A DNA stretch of 64,000 bases from assembly GCA_026005095.1 (NCBI GenBank), contig BPKK01000006.1, forward strand, positions 62,001-126,000, written 5' to 3'. Origin of the DNA: Silanimonas sp. Its GTDB lineage: Bacteria; Pseudomonadota; Gammaproteobacteria; Xanthomonadales; Xanthomonadaceae. The notes below the pieces were generated by a model that was not told the origin of the DNA, made no database searches, and worked only from the letters and a program-made list of their open reading frames with translations. Both the position numbers and the translations under genes were made by a program. Below, piece by piece: positions 15,829 through 24,565 of this stretch. The number at the start of each line of letters is the position of its first letter. The stretch's first letter is position 1.

Positions 15829-17182
15829 GGGGGTCTGTCTGAAATTTTGTGTGTGAGGCGGTTTTCTGAATCGACCTTCGTGCCGCTCAGCGCGGCGCGA
15901 GGGTGAAGCGGTCGCCGTACAGTATCGCGAACTGGTTCATCGCTGATTTCCACTCCTTGCTCGCCCGCTTCCAGTCGGCGGTGATGTTGCGCAGGGCCAG
16001 CCAGATCAGCTTGGTGGCGGCCTCGTCGCTCGGGAAATGCCCGCGGCTCTTGATGATCTTGCGCAGCCGCGAATGCACGCTCTCGATGGCATTGGTGGTG
16101 TAGATGATCCGCCGCACCTCGGGCGGAAAGGCGAAGAACGGGATCACCCGGCTCCAGGCCCGCCGCCAGGCCGCCACGACGGTCGGGAAGCGCTGGCCCC
16201 AAGGGCCTGCCTCGAACGCGTCCAGCTCAGCTTCCGCAGCCTCCGCGCTGGGCGCGGTGTAGACGGGCTTGATGGCCGCCGCCAGCGCCTTGCGGTCCTT
16301 CCAGCTCGCGTAATCGAGACTGTTGCGGATCAGGTGCACGATGCAGGTCTGCAGCGTCGTGGCCGGAAATACGGCCTCGAGGGCCTCGGGAAGGCCCTTC
16401 AGCCCATCGGCCACGCCGATCAGGATGTCCTGCGTGCCGCGCGTCTTCAGGTCGTTGAAGACCTTCATCCAGAACTTGGCGCCTTCCGTGTTCTCGATCC
16501 ACAGCCCGAGGATGTCGCGCGTGCCGTCGGGCAGCACGCCCAAGGCCAGGTACACCGCCTTGTTGCGCACCACGCCGTCCTCGCGGATCTTCACCCGCAG
16601 GGCGTCGAAGAACACCACCGGGTACATCGGCTCCAGCGGACGGGCCTGCCAGGCGCCCACCTCGGCCATCACCGCGTCGGTGACCGCGCTGATGAACTCT
16701 GGCGACACCTCGACGGCATACATCTCGGCCAGATGCCCCTGGATCTCGCGCACCGACATGCCGCGGGCGTACATCGAAATGATCCGGTCGTCGAAGCCGG
16801 CGAAACGCCGCTCGTGCTTCGGGATCAACTGCGGCTCGAAGCTGCCCGCCCGATCGCGAGGCACGTCGATCCGGAGCGGCCCCTCGTCGGTCAGCACGGT
16901 CTTGCTGCTACGGCCGTTGCGGTGGTTCCCGCGGCCACCCTCCGGGCTGGCCAGGTGCACGCCCAGTTCGGCACCCAAGGCGCGCTCGATGACGGCCTTC
17001 TTCAACTTCTGGAACACGGCCTCGACGCCGGCGGCGTCCATCGGGCCAGGGATCAGCTTCTCAAGCAGCTCGTCGGGAAGAATGGCGTCCGACTTCGCGA
17101 TAGGGGTAGATTTCTTGCGTGGCATGGAGGGCTCCTGAACATCGTCATGGTAGGCCCCTCACACAAAAATCCTGACACCCTC
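15829..17182 (-). mobile_element. IS256-family insertion sequence
   Basis: About 1.35 kb. Imperfect terminal inverted repeats begin GGGTCTGTCTGAAATTTTGTG at the left and, on the other strand, GGGTGTCAGGATTTTTGTG at the right. The 8-bp sequence CGACGAGG flanks it directly (15823-15830 and 17183-17190), the expected size of an IS256 target duplication; the exact tip is uncertain by one or two bases. It carries one intact transposase and lies between genes, so it disrupts no CDS. Confidence 0.88.
15887..17125 (-). CDS. IS256-family transposase
   Basis: 412 residues, full length for the family. The DDE triad is visible as D in VFFDALRVKI, D in IGVADGLKGLPEA and E in TTNAIESVHSRLRK. N-terminal MDAAGVEAVFQKLKKAVIERALGAEL and RNGRSSKTVLT are family hallmarks. 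The transposase cuts and pastes or copies the element and acts in cis. No frameshift or truncation was seen, so the element may be active. Confidence 0.96.
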   Translation of the reverse strand: MPRKKSTPIAKSDAILPDELLEKLIPGPMDAAGVEAVFQKLKKAVIERALGAELGVHLASPEGGRGNHRNGRSSKTVLTDEGPLRIDVPRDRAGSFEPQLIPKHERRFAGFDDRIISMYARGMSVREIQGHLAEMYAVEVSPEFISAVTDAVMAEVGAWQARPLEPMYPVVFFDALRVKIREDGVVRNKAVYLALGVLPDGTRDILGLWIENTEGAKFWMKVFNDLKTRGTQDILIGVADGLKGLPEALEAVFPATTLQTCIVHLIRNSLDYASWKDRKALAAAIKPVYTAPSAEAAEAELDAFEAGPWGQRFPTVVAAWRRAWSRVIPFFAFPPEVRRIIYTTNAIESVHSRLRKIIKSRGHFPSDEAATKLIWLALRNITADWKRASKEWKSAMNQFAILYGDRFTLAPR

Positions 17183-17203
17183 CGACGAGGAACCCCGAGC
17201 GGC

Positions 17204-17497
17204 TCAGGCCGCGTCCAGCTCCACCCTCACCCGGTAGCCGAGCGCCTGGGCGGCGCGGCTCAAGGTTTCCAGCGTCAGCCCGGTGTCGTTCGCGTCGAGC
17301 AGTCGGTCCAGGTGCGAGCGGCTGGTGTGCATGCGCTCGGCCATGGCCTTCTTGGTGAGCCCGCGTTCCTTCATCGCCTCGGCGATCTGCCAGGCGATGA
17401 CGCGCTTGATCGCCACCGCAGTGGTTTCCTCGAGCAGGCCCTCCTCGGCCAGGAAGCCGTCGAAGTCCGATCCGACGTGGCGGTTGAGCTTACTCAT
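17204..17497 (-). CDS. HigA-like XRE antitoxin
   Basis: 97 residues. A helix-turn-helix (IAEAMKERGLTKKAMAERMHTSRSHLDRLLDAND) sits in the C-terminal half, followed by LTLETLSRAAQALGYRVRVEL. It overlaps the toxin gene by 8 bp and is the second gene, the order of higBA systems. It should neutralise the upstream toxin and repress the operon by binding the palindrome at 17841-17856. Confidence 0.88.
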   Translation of the reverse strand: MSKLNRHVGSDFDGFLAEEGLLEETTAVAIKRVIAWQIAEAMKERGLTKKAMAERMHTSRSHLDRLLDANDTGLTLETLSRAAQALGYRVRVELDAA

Positions 17498-17831
17498 CGT
17501 GCACCTCTCGCTTGCGCTGTTGCGCCAGTTTCAGGTCTGCCGCCGGCGTCCTGGCTGACTTCTTCACGAAGCCATGGAGCAGCACCATCGTTGCCCCGAC
17601 CGTGGTGAACAGCACGCGCGCGATCCCTTCGGGGATCGTGCTGCGCACCTCCCACAAGCCGGCTTCCATCTTGCGCACCAGCGGCATGCCAAGCGGCCAG
17701 CCAAACTGGACGGTCTTGATGTCCTCGCCGATCGCTTTACGGGCCTCGGCCGGCAGCTCCTTGAGCCAGTCCCGCACGGGTTCGGTGCCGTTGCGGGTGG
17801 CGTAGAAGCGGACGGTCAGGACGGGCGGCAT
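17490..17831 (-). CDS. RelE/HigB-type toxin (phage Gp49-like)
   Basis: 113 residues. VRFYATRNGTEPVRDWLKELP, IGEDIKTVQFGWPLGMPLVRKME, GLWEVRSTI and RVLFTTVGATMVLLHGFVKKSART are the signature blocks of the Gp49/HigB family, ribosome-dependent mRNA interferases. It is the first gene of a bicistronic unit within the prophage late side and probably stabilises the lysogen or limits other phages. Confidence 0.9.
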   Translation of the reverse strand: MPPVLTVRFYATRNGTEPVRDWLKELPAEARKAIGEDIKTVQFGWPLGMPLVRKMEAGLWEVRSTIPEGIARVLFTTVGATMVLLHGFVKKSARTPAADLKLAQQRKREVHDE

Positions 17832-17837
17832 GGGTCT

Positions 17838-17865
17838 AATGTACCTAAAAAGGTACGCCAGTCAA
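17838..17865 (-). promoter_or_regulatory. higBA promoter and operator
   Basis: On the minus strand TTGACT and TACATT are spaced by 16 bp. The palindrome GTACC-TAAAAA-GGTAC (17841-17856) fills the spacer and touches the -10, a standard autoregulated toxin-antitoxin layout. It lies 7 bp upstream of the toxin start. Confidence 0.75.
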
Positions 17866-17875
17866 GCCGAGTGTG

Positions 17876-18886
17876 TCACTCCCCGCCGGCGCCTGCGGCG
17901 TCAGCACGGGTCTCGAGCTCCAGCGATGTGACGAACCCGCTACTCCCCACGCTGTGGGTCACTTTCACGATCAGCCAGTCGGTGTCGTCGATCTCGGGCT
18001 TGAAGCCGCTCACCCGGCAGGGCTGCTCGGGGTAGAGGTCGGGGCGGCCCCAGGCGAGGGTGAGGGAGAGCGTGGCCAGGCCGCGCTGGATGCGCGCCCA
18101 CTCGGCTTCGGCCGCTTCGCGGGCGGCCTGCTCGCTGGCGAAGCTGTCGCGCAGGCGCTTGGCGTTGCCGCTCTTGCCCACCAGCACCGAGCGGCGATCG
18201 GCGCCCTCCACGTCGTGCCAGTAGGCGCGCACGCCGCTGTAGGCCTCGCGGTCGGCCACGTGGTAGCGGTGGCCGTCGCCATCGCGGCGGCGCACCTGGG
18301 CGGCGGGCAGGGGCTCGCCGCTGGCGGTCTCGCCTTTGCCGGTGGGCAGGAAAAGCAGGCGCCCGGCCTTGATGGTGGCCACGGCATCGTGCTGTTTGCC
18401 CAGCCGGGTGAGCAGGGCGGCGTCGCTCTCGCCGCTCTGGTCCAGGTGGGGCAGGGGCAGGGCATCGAGGGCCGGAGCGATGCGCGGGCTCAGGCCATGC
18501 TCGCCGGCGATGCTGCGCAGTACCTCGCCCAGGGTGGTGTCGTGCCAGCTGCGGTCGCGGCGGGCCCGCAGGGCGGCGGTGAGGTCGGCGCTGCGGGCGC
18601 GCACGGTGACGATGTCCGGCGGGCCGGCATGCTCCACCTCGTCCACCCGGTAGCGCCCCTTGTCCACCAGCCCGCCGCCCTGCCAGCCCAGGGCCACGCT
18701 GAGTTCGGCGCCGCGGCTGGGCAGGGCCAGGCGGCCGTCGTGGTCGTGGATGCGCAGGTCGAGCTGGTCGGCCTCGCCGGCGCGCTGTTCGCTCAGGGTG
18801 AGTTCGAGCAGGCGCGGGGCGAGGCGGGCGGTCAGGTCGCGCCCATCGAGGGTGACGCGCCAGGCCGGAATGCGGTGGCCGCTCAT
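17876..18886 (-). CDS. D: Late control protein D / tail hub protein
   Basis: 336 residues, P2 gpD family. Visible are the N-terminal WRVTLDGRDLTARLAPRLLELTLSE, the DLRIHDHDGRLALP segment, FLPTGKGETASGEPLP and the C-terminal domain with WLIVKVTHSVGSSGF. It forms part of the baseplate hub with gpV. It overlaps gpU by 4 bp (ATGA), and is the last gene of the leftward tail operon. Confidence 0.93.
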   Translation of the reverse strand: MSGHRIPAWRVTLDGRDLTARLAPRLLELTLSEQRAGEADQLDLRIHDHDGRLALPSRGAELSVALGWQGGGLVDKGRYRVDEVEHAGPPDIVTVRARSADLTAALRARRDRSWHDTTLGEVLRSIAGEHGLSPRIAPALDALPLPHLDQSGESDAALLTRLGKQHDAVATIKAGRLLFLPTGKGETASGEPLPAAQVRRRDGDGHRYHVADREAYSGVRAYWHDVEGADRRSVLVGKSGNAKRLRDSFASEQAAREAAEAEWARIQRGLATLSLTLAWGRPDLYPEQPCRVSGFKPEIDDTDWLIVKVTHSVGSSGFVTSLELETRADAAGAGGE

Positions 18887-19293
18887 GCTGCCTCGGGTGC
18901 CTCGGGCGCCTCGGCGCTGTCATCCACCCGGCGCAGGGCGATCTGGAATTCGATGCGACGGGCCGCGCCGTCGCGGAAGAACAGCGAGCGGGTCTCGCTG
19001 ATCGACTCGATGACGAAGGCGCCATGCACGCGGCCGGTGCCGTCCACCAGCGGCCAGGCGCGGCCCTGGTCGGCCATGGCGCGCAGGGTGTCGAGCGAGG
19101 CCGGGTCGCCGGTCAGTTCGGGGGCGATCAGGCCGCTCAGGCTGATGGTCTCGTCGCCGGGGCCGAGGAACTGGGTGGCGGCGCGGGCGCCCACGCGCTC
19201 GCTGCTGGCATGCCGCCAGGCGGTCTGGCGCTGCAATTCCTGGTAGGCGGCCGTGGACAGGGAGAACACGAACAGGCCGAGGCTCATCATCAT
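18883..19293 (-). CDS. U: Tail protein U
   Basis: 136 residues, P2 gpU family, beginning MMMSLGLFVFSLSTAAYQELQRQ. ARAATQFLGPGDETISLSGLIAPEL and GAFVIESISETRSLFFRDGAARRIEFQIALRR are typical. It is a tail tube-terminator-region protein. The start is one of three consecutive ATG codons at 19293. The open frame upstream is only out-of-frame sequence of the tape measure gene. Confidence 0.92.
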   Translation of the reverse strand: MMMSLGLFVFSLSTAAYQELQRQTAWRHASSERVGARAATQFLGPGDETISLSGLIAPELTGDPASLDTLRAMADQGRAWPLVDGTGRVHGAFVIESISETRSLFFRDGAARRIEFQIALRRVDDSAEAPEAPEAA

Positions 19294-19295
19294 GG

Positions 19296-22163
19296 TCAGT
19301 CGCCGTAGTCGTAGAGCCCGCTGCGGCGGCGGGCGGCGCGGTCGCGCTCGAGGCGCTCGATCTCCTGCCGCACGGCCCGGGCGATGGCCTCGGCGTCCAT
19401 GCCGGGGGCGGCATGGATGTGGATGGCGCCGATGTGCACGCCGCCACCGGCCGCGCCGGCGCCGGCGGCAGCCGCGGCCAGCGGCGGGCGGGTATCGAAG
19501 GCCAGGGCCGGGGCGGCCAGCGGCGCCAGCACCAGCCCGGCGGCCACGCGGCGCAGCTGGTCGCCGAAGCCGGCCAGGCGGGCCAGCGGGCCGTCCTGGC
19601 CACGGTCGAGGCCGCCGGCGAAGCCCTGCATGGTGTACACGCCGAGCTGCGCGAACACGCGCGACGGGCTGCGGATGCCGAGCAGGGACTTCAGCGCGCC
19701 GACGGCGCCGCTGCCGATCGACGACAGCGCCTCCTTCACCGCGCCGAGCTTGGCGCGGATGCCCTGCACCAGGCCGTCGATCATCTCGATGCCGGCCTGC
19801 ATCAGCTTCTGTGGCCAGCCGCCGAGGATGCCGTTGATGGCCTGCCACATCTGCTCCAGTCCGGCGCGGATCTTCGCGCCGTCGCCGCTGAAGATGCCGG
19901 TGATCGCCGTCCACGCGCCGGCGACGTACTGCTTGATGCCGGCCCAGAGCTGCGCGAGGTAGTCCTTGATGCGCCCCCAGTTGGCGATGACCATGCCGAG
20001 CGGTGTGAAGGCGAACAGGCGCTTGATCCAGCCCCACGCCCACGACGCCACCGCGACGATGCCGGCCCAGAGCTTGAGGAACCAAGCCTTGATCGGCTCC
20101 CAGTTGCGGTAGATGAGATACGCGGCGACCGCCAGCGCGCCGACGATCAGCAGCACCAATCCGATCGGCCCGAGCAATGCGGAGAAGCCTGCACCGCCGC
20201 TGAGCAGGCTTACCACCTTGACGATGTTGCCGATCGCCATGGCGGCGGTACCACCGATGGTCAGCAGGACGCCGAGCACGGTGACGAACGCGATGCCCGC
20301 TAGCGCGGCCTTGAGCAGGCCCGAGGCGAGGACGGGGTGTTGCTGCGCGAAAGCGCTGATCCGGTCGAGCAGGCGGCCGGCGCTGTCGGCAAGCTGATTG
20401 AGGGTTGGCATCAGCAGCGCACCCGCCTTCAGCTTCAAGTCCTGCAGGCGGATGTTGAACATGTCGAGCTGCTTCTGCCCGGTCCCCATGCGGGCCGCCC
20501 AATCCTCGTCGATGACGCCGTTTGCCTGGCTGGCGCCATGACGGATCGCCTGCATCTTGTCCATGTTCGCCAGCGCAGGACGAACGAACGCCATGGCTTG
20601 CGCGTCCTGGAACAGGTCGCCGAGCGCGTAGGCCGAGGCGAGCTGCTCCAGCGCCGCCTGCCGCTGCGCGTCGTCCTTCAGCGCCGCCGCCTCGCGCAGT
20701 TTGCGCATGGCCTCCGGCCCCTTCCTCCCCATGTACTCGGTGATGATCTGCAGAGATCCCTGCAGCGGCGAGATGCCTTGCGCCTGCAATTCGAGCAGGC
20801 GTCCCTTCAGGTCGATGCCGGCCTTTGCGAAATCCTTGATGGTGTCGGGTGAGGTGAGCTTGCTCAGGTAATTGCGCAGGTTATTGGCCGCTTCGTCCGA
20901 GCTGCCCGCCCCCAGGCGCGCCACCTGAAGCGCGGCGCCCAGCTCGTCGACCGCGGCGCGGCCTTTCGCGCCTAGGCTGGCCATCATCGGCGAGAGGTTC
21001 GGCAGCCACTTCGCCATGTCGCGAAGCTCGAAGGAACCCTGCTTTCCCGAGTAGGCCAGGCTGTCCAAACCGCCTTTGACCTCGCCGGTAGCCAAGCCCA
21101 GTGTCTGCTCCATGGTGACCGCGACGAGCGCCAGATCGTCCATCATCGCGCCGGTCGCCACGCTGCCCTTGGCGAGCACACCCGAGTACGTCTTGAGCTT
21201 CTCCATCTCGCTCACGCCGTTGGCCACCATCACCGCCAAGCCATCGCCGATGACGTTGGTGAACTGGCCGAAGCGCTTGGCATCGGCCATCACGGTCGCG
21301 CCGAGGGCGGCTTCCTGCTCTCGGGAAAAGCCGCCGGTGATGGCGATGTCGCGCATGCGGGATTCGAAATCGAGCGCTGGCTGCATCTGCGCGGCCGCTT
21401 GGTTCAGCACGGCGCCTCCGCCGATGGCCATGCCGGCGCCGTGCGCGGCGGCGGTCATGCCGCCGCTGTGCATGCGGCTTGCGAGCTTCTGCGCCTCCGC
21501 GAGTTTGCCGAGGCGGGCGCGTTGCTGATCCAACGCTTTATTCACGCGCTCGGTCTCCAGACGAATTTGCCGCTTCTGCGCTGCCAATCGCTCGGTGCTG
21601 ACCCCAGCGGCAGACAGCTTCTGCCGCACGGCGTCAAGGCGCTGGCTCAACTGGGCTTGGCGGCTGGTCAATGATTCAACCGACTTGCTTGTTTCCTTGA
21701 TCGCCGTCTTGGTGCGACGCAAAGCGTTGGTGGACTCGCTGTAGCGAGACTCCAGCCTAGACAAACGATCACGTGCCAGTGCGTATGCGCGATTCAATTC
21801 GGCACTTGGGGCCATAGTCCCCTTCATCTCGCTGCCGAGTCGCGCGAACTCCAAGCGTGCGGCCTTCACATCGCCGACTAGCTTGTAATGCGCCGCGCGT
21901 TGCGTCTCCAACTTCGAGGCCAGATCGACGCTGCGTGAGCCTGCTGCGCGTAACGCGGCCTCGGTACCGCGAAGCTGAGCGCGGAGCTTTTGGAAGCCCT
22001 GAATGTTGCGTTGCTTTTCCTCGAGTTCCTTCAGTTGCCCTTGGGTGGCCTTCAGCGCCTTGGCCAGCGCGCTGCTGCCGCCCATGACCTTGCGCAGCGG
22101 ACCGGTCGCGCGGTCGATCGCGCTGAGGATGACCTGAAGGCGGAGATCGCGGGAGGCGCTCAT
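19296..22163 (-). CDS. T: Tail tape measure protein
   Basis: 955 residues. Long N-terminal coiled coil (about residues 30-240), then ALGATVMADAKRFGQFTNVIGDGLAVMVANGV and related tape-measure segments, hydrophobic helices around residues 630-720 (VTVLGVLLTIGG, GPIGLVLLIVGALAVAAYLIY), Trp-rich repeats LAQLWAGIKQYVAGAW, and a C-terminal GIRSPSRVFAQLG. It sets tail length and is ejected with DNA. Its position between E/E' and U is the P2 order. Confidence 0.93.
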   Translation of the reverse strand: MSASRDLRLQVILSAIDRATGPLRKVMGGSSALAKALKATQGQLKELEEKQRNIQGFQKLRAQLRGTEAALRAAGSRSVDLASKLETQRAAHYKLVGDVKAARLEFARLGSEMKGTMAPSAELNRAYALARDRLSRLESRYSESTNALRRTKTAIKETSKSVESLTSRQAQLSQRLDAVRQKLSAAGVSTERLAAQKRQIRLETERVNKALDQQRARLGKLAEAQKLASRMHSGGMTAAAHGAGMAIGGGAVLNQAAAQMQPALDFESRMRDIAITGGFSREQEAALGATVMADAKRFGQFTNVIGDGLAVMVANGVSEMEKLKTYSGVLAKGSVATGAMMDDLALVAVTMEQTLGLATGEVKGGLDSLAYSGKQGSFELRDMAKWLPNLSPMMASLGAKGRAAVDELGAALQVARLGAGSSDEAANNLRNYLSKLTSPDTIKDFAKAGIDLKGRLLELQAQGISPLQGSLQIITEYMGRKGPEAMRKLREAAALKDDAQRQAALEQLASAYALGDLFQDAQAMAFVRPALANMDKMQAIRHGASQANGVIDEDWAARMGTGQKQLDMFNIRLQDLKLKAGALLMPTLNQLADSAGRLLDRISAFAQQHPVLASGLLKAALAGIAFVTVLGVLLTIGGTAAMAIGNIVKVVSLLSGGAGFSALLGPIGLVLLIVGALAVAAYLIYRNWEPIKAWFLKLWAGIVAVASWAWGWIKRLFAFTPLGMVIANWGRIKDYLAQLWAGIKQYVAGAWTAITGIFSGDGAKIRAGLEQMWQAINGILGGWPQKLMQAGIEMIDGLVQGIRAKLGAVKEALSSIGSGAVGALKSLLGIRSPSRVFAQLGVYTMQGFAGGLDRGQDGPLARLAGFGDQLRRVAAGLVLAPLAAPALAFDTRPPLAAAAAGAGAAGGGVHIGAIHIHAAPGMDAEAIARAVRQEIERLERDRAARRRSGLYDYGD

Positions 22164-22179
22164 CGGGCGCCCCCGTGGT

Positions 22180-22335
22180 TCAGGGCTCGTCGGGTCCGAA
22201 CGACGGGGGCTGTGGGCTGCCCGGCCGGGCGAGGTTCAGCAGCACGCGGCCGAGCAGCATGGCAAGGCCCGCGAAGAACAGCAGGGCCGCCGCGGTGGCC
22301 AGCACCAGGACTGCGCCGATGAGGATGTCGTCCAT
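22180..22335 (-). CDS. Short membrane protein between tape measure and E'
   Basis: 51 residues: an N-terminal membrane helix (DDILIGAVLVLATAAALLFFAGLAMLL) and a Pro-rich tail ending FGPDEP. It fits neatly between T (start 22163) and E' (stop 22352). It is not a P2 gene that I can name. Support is from position and a good membrane-protein pattern. Confidence 0.5.
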   Translation of the reverse strand: MDDILIGAVLVLATAAALLFFAGLAMLLGRVLLNLARPGSPQPPSFGPDEP

Positions 22336-22351
22336 GCGCGAACCTTAGCAT

Positions 22352-22465
22352 CTACTCGACTCCGCTGCGAATGCGGGCGCGCTCGCGCCACGCCATCAGT
22401 TCGTCCAGCGCCATGCCATCCATCGCCGCGGGCGGCCAGTGGAACACCGCGGCGATGTCGGCCAT
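22352..22465 (-). CDS. E': GpE'-type tail assembly protein
   Basis: 37 residues, with MADIAAVFHWPP and LDELMAWRERARIRSGVE, which is the P2 GpE tail-protein family. It can be made alone from ATG 22465 or as the C-terminal part of a frameshift fusion with the upstream E product (slippery site at 22517-22522). Confidence 0.85.
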   Translation of the reverse strand: MADIAAVFHWPPAAMDGMALDELMAWRERARIRSGVE

Positions 22466-22473
22466 GGCGTCCT

Positions 22474-22803
22474 CTACGTGGCGGGGAAGAGCGAGTCCCG
22501 ATCCGCCTTCTTCATGAAAAAACCCAGCAGCTCCGTGCCGATGGCGACCAGGTCCGGCAACTCCATGGTCTGCACGTCGTGCGTGGTGAGGGTCGGCGTG
22601 GTGATGCGCGGCAGCACCGTCTGCAGCGCGCCGACGTCCAGGCGCATCAGATCGGCCAGGGCGACGCCCCGCAGCTCGCCGGCGAGCGGCTTGCGCAGGA
22701 CCACCTGCTCGATCTTCTGCTCGCCACGCACGATCGGCGTGTCCAGGGTGACGGTGGCCTGGGAGCGGCTGGGGGCCGCCGGGGCGGCTTCGGTCTTCGA
22801 CAT
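22474..22803 (-). CDS. E: Tail assembly chaperone E, with -1 frameshift extension
   Basis: 109 residues, resembling phage tail assembly proteins (VTLDTPIVRGEQKIEQVVLRKP, PTLTTHDVQTMELPDLVAIGTELLGFF). Just before its end is a T TTT TTC heptamer in the right phase. A -1 slip there continues into an open frame through HEEGGSGLALPRHVEDA into the E' protein, giving a product of about 150 residues. P2 and lambda tails use the same arrangement, where the short and long chaperones bind the tape measure. Confidence 0.9.
   Translation of the reverse strand: MSKTEAAPAAPSRSQATVTLDTPIVRGEQKIEQVVLRKPLAGELRGVALADLMRLDVGALQTVLPRITTPTLTTHDVQTMELPDLVAIGTELLGFFMKKADRDSLFPAT
22517..22522 (-). promoter_or_regulatory. 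Programmed -1 frameshift slippery site (E/E')
   Basis: Six T residues on the coding strand form the heptamer T TTT TTC in the E frame, at codons 94-96. P2 uses T TTT TTG at the same place. Confidence 0.85.
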
Positions 22804-22862
22804 CGGGACTCTCTCTCAAGGACAGGGGGGGGCGGCCCGGCACACGAGGCCGGGCCGGGGGA

Positions 22863-23372
22863 TCAGGCGCCGATCGCGCGGCGCTGGGCGGCCAGCCGGT
22901 CGGTGCCGTCGATCACCTCGACCATGTTGAGCAGGTCGATCTCGATCACCGTGGCGCCGTTGATGCTGAGCTTGTAGTAGCTGCAGGCGGTCTTCACCTT
23001 GAACTCGGTGTCCTCGCCGGCCTTGGCCGAGCCGAAGTCGATCTCGGAATGGCGGCCGCGCACCACGATCTCCACGGCATCGACATCGCCGGTGTCGTCG
23101 CGCTGGTAGGCGCCGGCGAAGCGCAGCTGCACGCCGTCGTGGCGGGTGACGCCGTACTGGGCGAGCACCGGCCGCATCAGGCCGCCGCAGGTCCACTCGA
23201 ACTCGATGGCCTCCTGGCCGAGGTCGATCTTGACCGGGCCGTTCATGCCGCCGGCGCGGTAGTCCTCCATCTGCCGGGTGAGGGTGGGCAGGGTGGCTTC
23301 GACGATCTGGCCGAGGTAGCTGTCGCCGTCGTTGAACAGATTGAAGTTCTTGAGCTTGCGGGGCAATGCCAT
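22863..23372 (-). CDS. FII: Major tail tube protein
   Basis: 169 residues, P2 gpFII family. MALPRKLKNFNLFNDGDSYLGQ and LGQEAIEFEWTCGG are characteristic, followed by AYQRDDTGDVDAVEIVVRGRH. It polymerises into the inner tube inside the sheath. It is directly downstream of the sheath gene with 14 bp between. Confidence 0.95.
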   Translation of the reverse strand: MALPRKLKNFNLFNDGDSYLGQIVEATLPTLTRQMEDYRAGGMNGPVKIDLGQEAIEFEWTCGGLMRPVLAQYGVTRHDGVQLRFAGAYQRDDTGDVDAVEIVVRGRHSEIDFGSAKAGEDTEFKVKTACSYYKLSINGATVIEIDLLNMVEVIDGTDRLAAQRRAIGA

Positions 23373-23386
23373 GACAGTCTCCCGGG

Positions 23387-24550
23387 TCAGGCGGTGATGC
23401 GGCCGGCGAAGTCGGCCAGGTAGCGGTCGGTGATGCGCTGGCGCAGCAGCAGGTTCTCCAGCGGCGGCACCGGGGTGTAGTCGTAGTCGATGACGAGCTT
23501 GCCGCCGGCCAGCGTGCTGCTGCTGTTGGCCTGCTCGTCGTACCAGGCGTGGGCGTCGATCAGGTAGCCGAGCGACTTCAGTTCGCGGAACTTGGCATTG
23601 ATGCCCTCGAGGATGTCGCGCACCAGCGAGGGGTGCATCGGCTTGTCCACGGCCCAGGCCACGCCCTCGGCGATGGTGTCGGCCAGCACCTGGGCGGTGC
23701 GGACGGCGCTCTCGAAGGCGAACAGCGGGTCATCGGCGCAGGTGCGCGAGCCCCAGAAGCGGAAGCCCTGATGCTGCACCAGGGTGGTGATGTCGTGGCT
23801 GTTGAGGTAGCCGGCGTCGGTGTCGGGGTCTTGCAGATCCCAGTGCACGTCGCGGCTGATGCCGGTGACGCCGGCCACCGCCACGTTCGAGAGGGTCTTG
23901 TGCCAACCCTGCTCCTGGTCGATGCGGGCGCGCAGGCCGGCAGCACGGGCGGTGGCGAAAGCCGGGGCGGCGGCGCTGCCGTTCCAGGCCAGGAAATCCG
24001 GCCAGATCAGCATCAGCTCGCGCTCGCTGAAGTTCAGGCGGTAGAGCGCCGCTTCTTCCTTGGTGAGCGAGGGGCCGGCGCCGACATAGGCCATGCCGCG
24101 CAGCTTGCGGGCCACCACGGCCAGCGCGCTGGCCACCGGCTGGGTGTCGATGCCCGGCGCCACCAGGATGCGCGGTTTGACGCCCAGCCGGCTTTGCGCG
24201 GCGAGCAGGGCCTGCATGCCGGTGTACTGGCCATCGGTGACGCCGCCAATGGCGGCGGTGGTGGTTGCCGCTTCCGAGGCGCCGGCATCGATGCGCACCA
24301 CCACCACCAGCGGGCTGCACTGGTCGGCGATGGCGCGCAGGGCCGGCCCCAGGGTACCGGCGGTGCCGGCACGCTCCAGCGCCCCCAGCACGTCGGTGAT
24401 CAGCACCGGCGTATCCAGCGGGAAGGTGGCGGCATTGGCATCGGCAGCGTGGGCCACCAGGCCGATGACGGCGGTGGAGACGGTGCGGATCGGGCGGGCG
24501 CCTTCGTTGACCTCGATGACGCGGACGCCGTGGTGGTAGCTGGCGGGCAT
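23387..24550 (-). CDS. FI: Tail sheath protein
   Basis: 387 residues, P2 gpFI family. [34 protein letters not shown] at the N-terminus, [17 protein letters not shown] in the middle, and [31 protein letters not shown] near the C-terminus are standard sheath segments. It forms the contractile sheath. Confidence 0.95.
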   Translation of the reverse strand: MPASYHHGVRVIEVNEGARPIRTVSTAVIGLVAHAADANAATFPLDTPVLITDVLGALERAGTAGTLGPALRAIADQCSPLVVVVRIDAGASEAATTTAAIGGVTDGQYTGMQALLAAQSRLGVKPRILVAPGIDTQPVASALAVVARKLRGMAYVGAGPSLTKEEAALYRLNFSERELMLIWPDFLAWNGSAAAPAFATARAAGLRARIDQEQGWHKTLSNVAVAGVTGISRDVHWDLQDPDTDAGYLNSHDITTLVQHQGFRFWGSRTCADDPLFAFESAVRTAQVLADTIAEGVAWAVDKPMHPSLVRDILEGINAKFRELKSLGYLIDAHAWYDEQANSSSTLAGGKLVIDYDYTPVPPLENLLLRQRITDRYLADFAGRITA

Positions 24551-24565
24551 GGGCTGCTCCTTGGG

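Noticed and set aside
18883-20502. 539-codon minus frame over gpU and the tape measure gene
   Set aside because: Only the last 136 codons (gpU) are real; the rest is out of frame with the tape measure protein.
22352-22843. 163-codon minus frame starting MPGRPPLSLRESPDV
   Set aside because: Only its 3' part is real (E' and the frameshift extension). The 5' part is an out-of-frame shadow of E.
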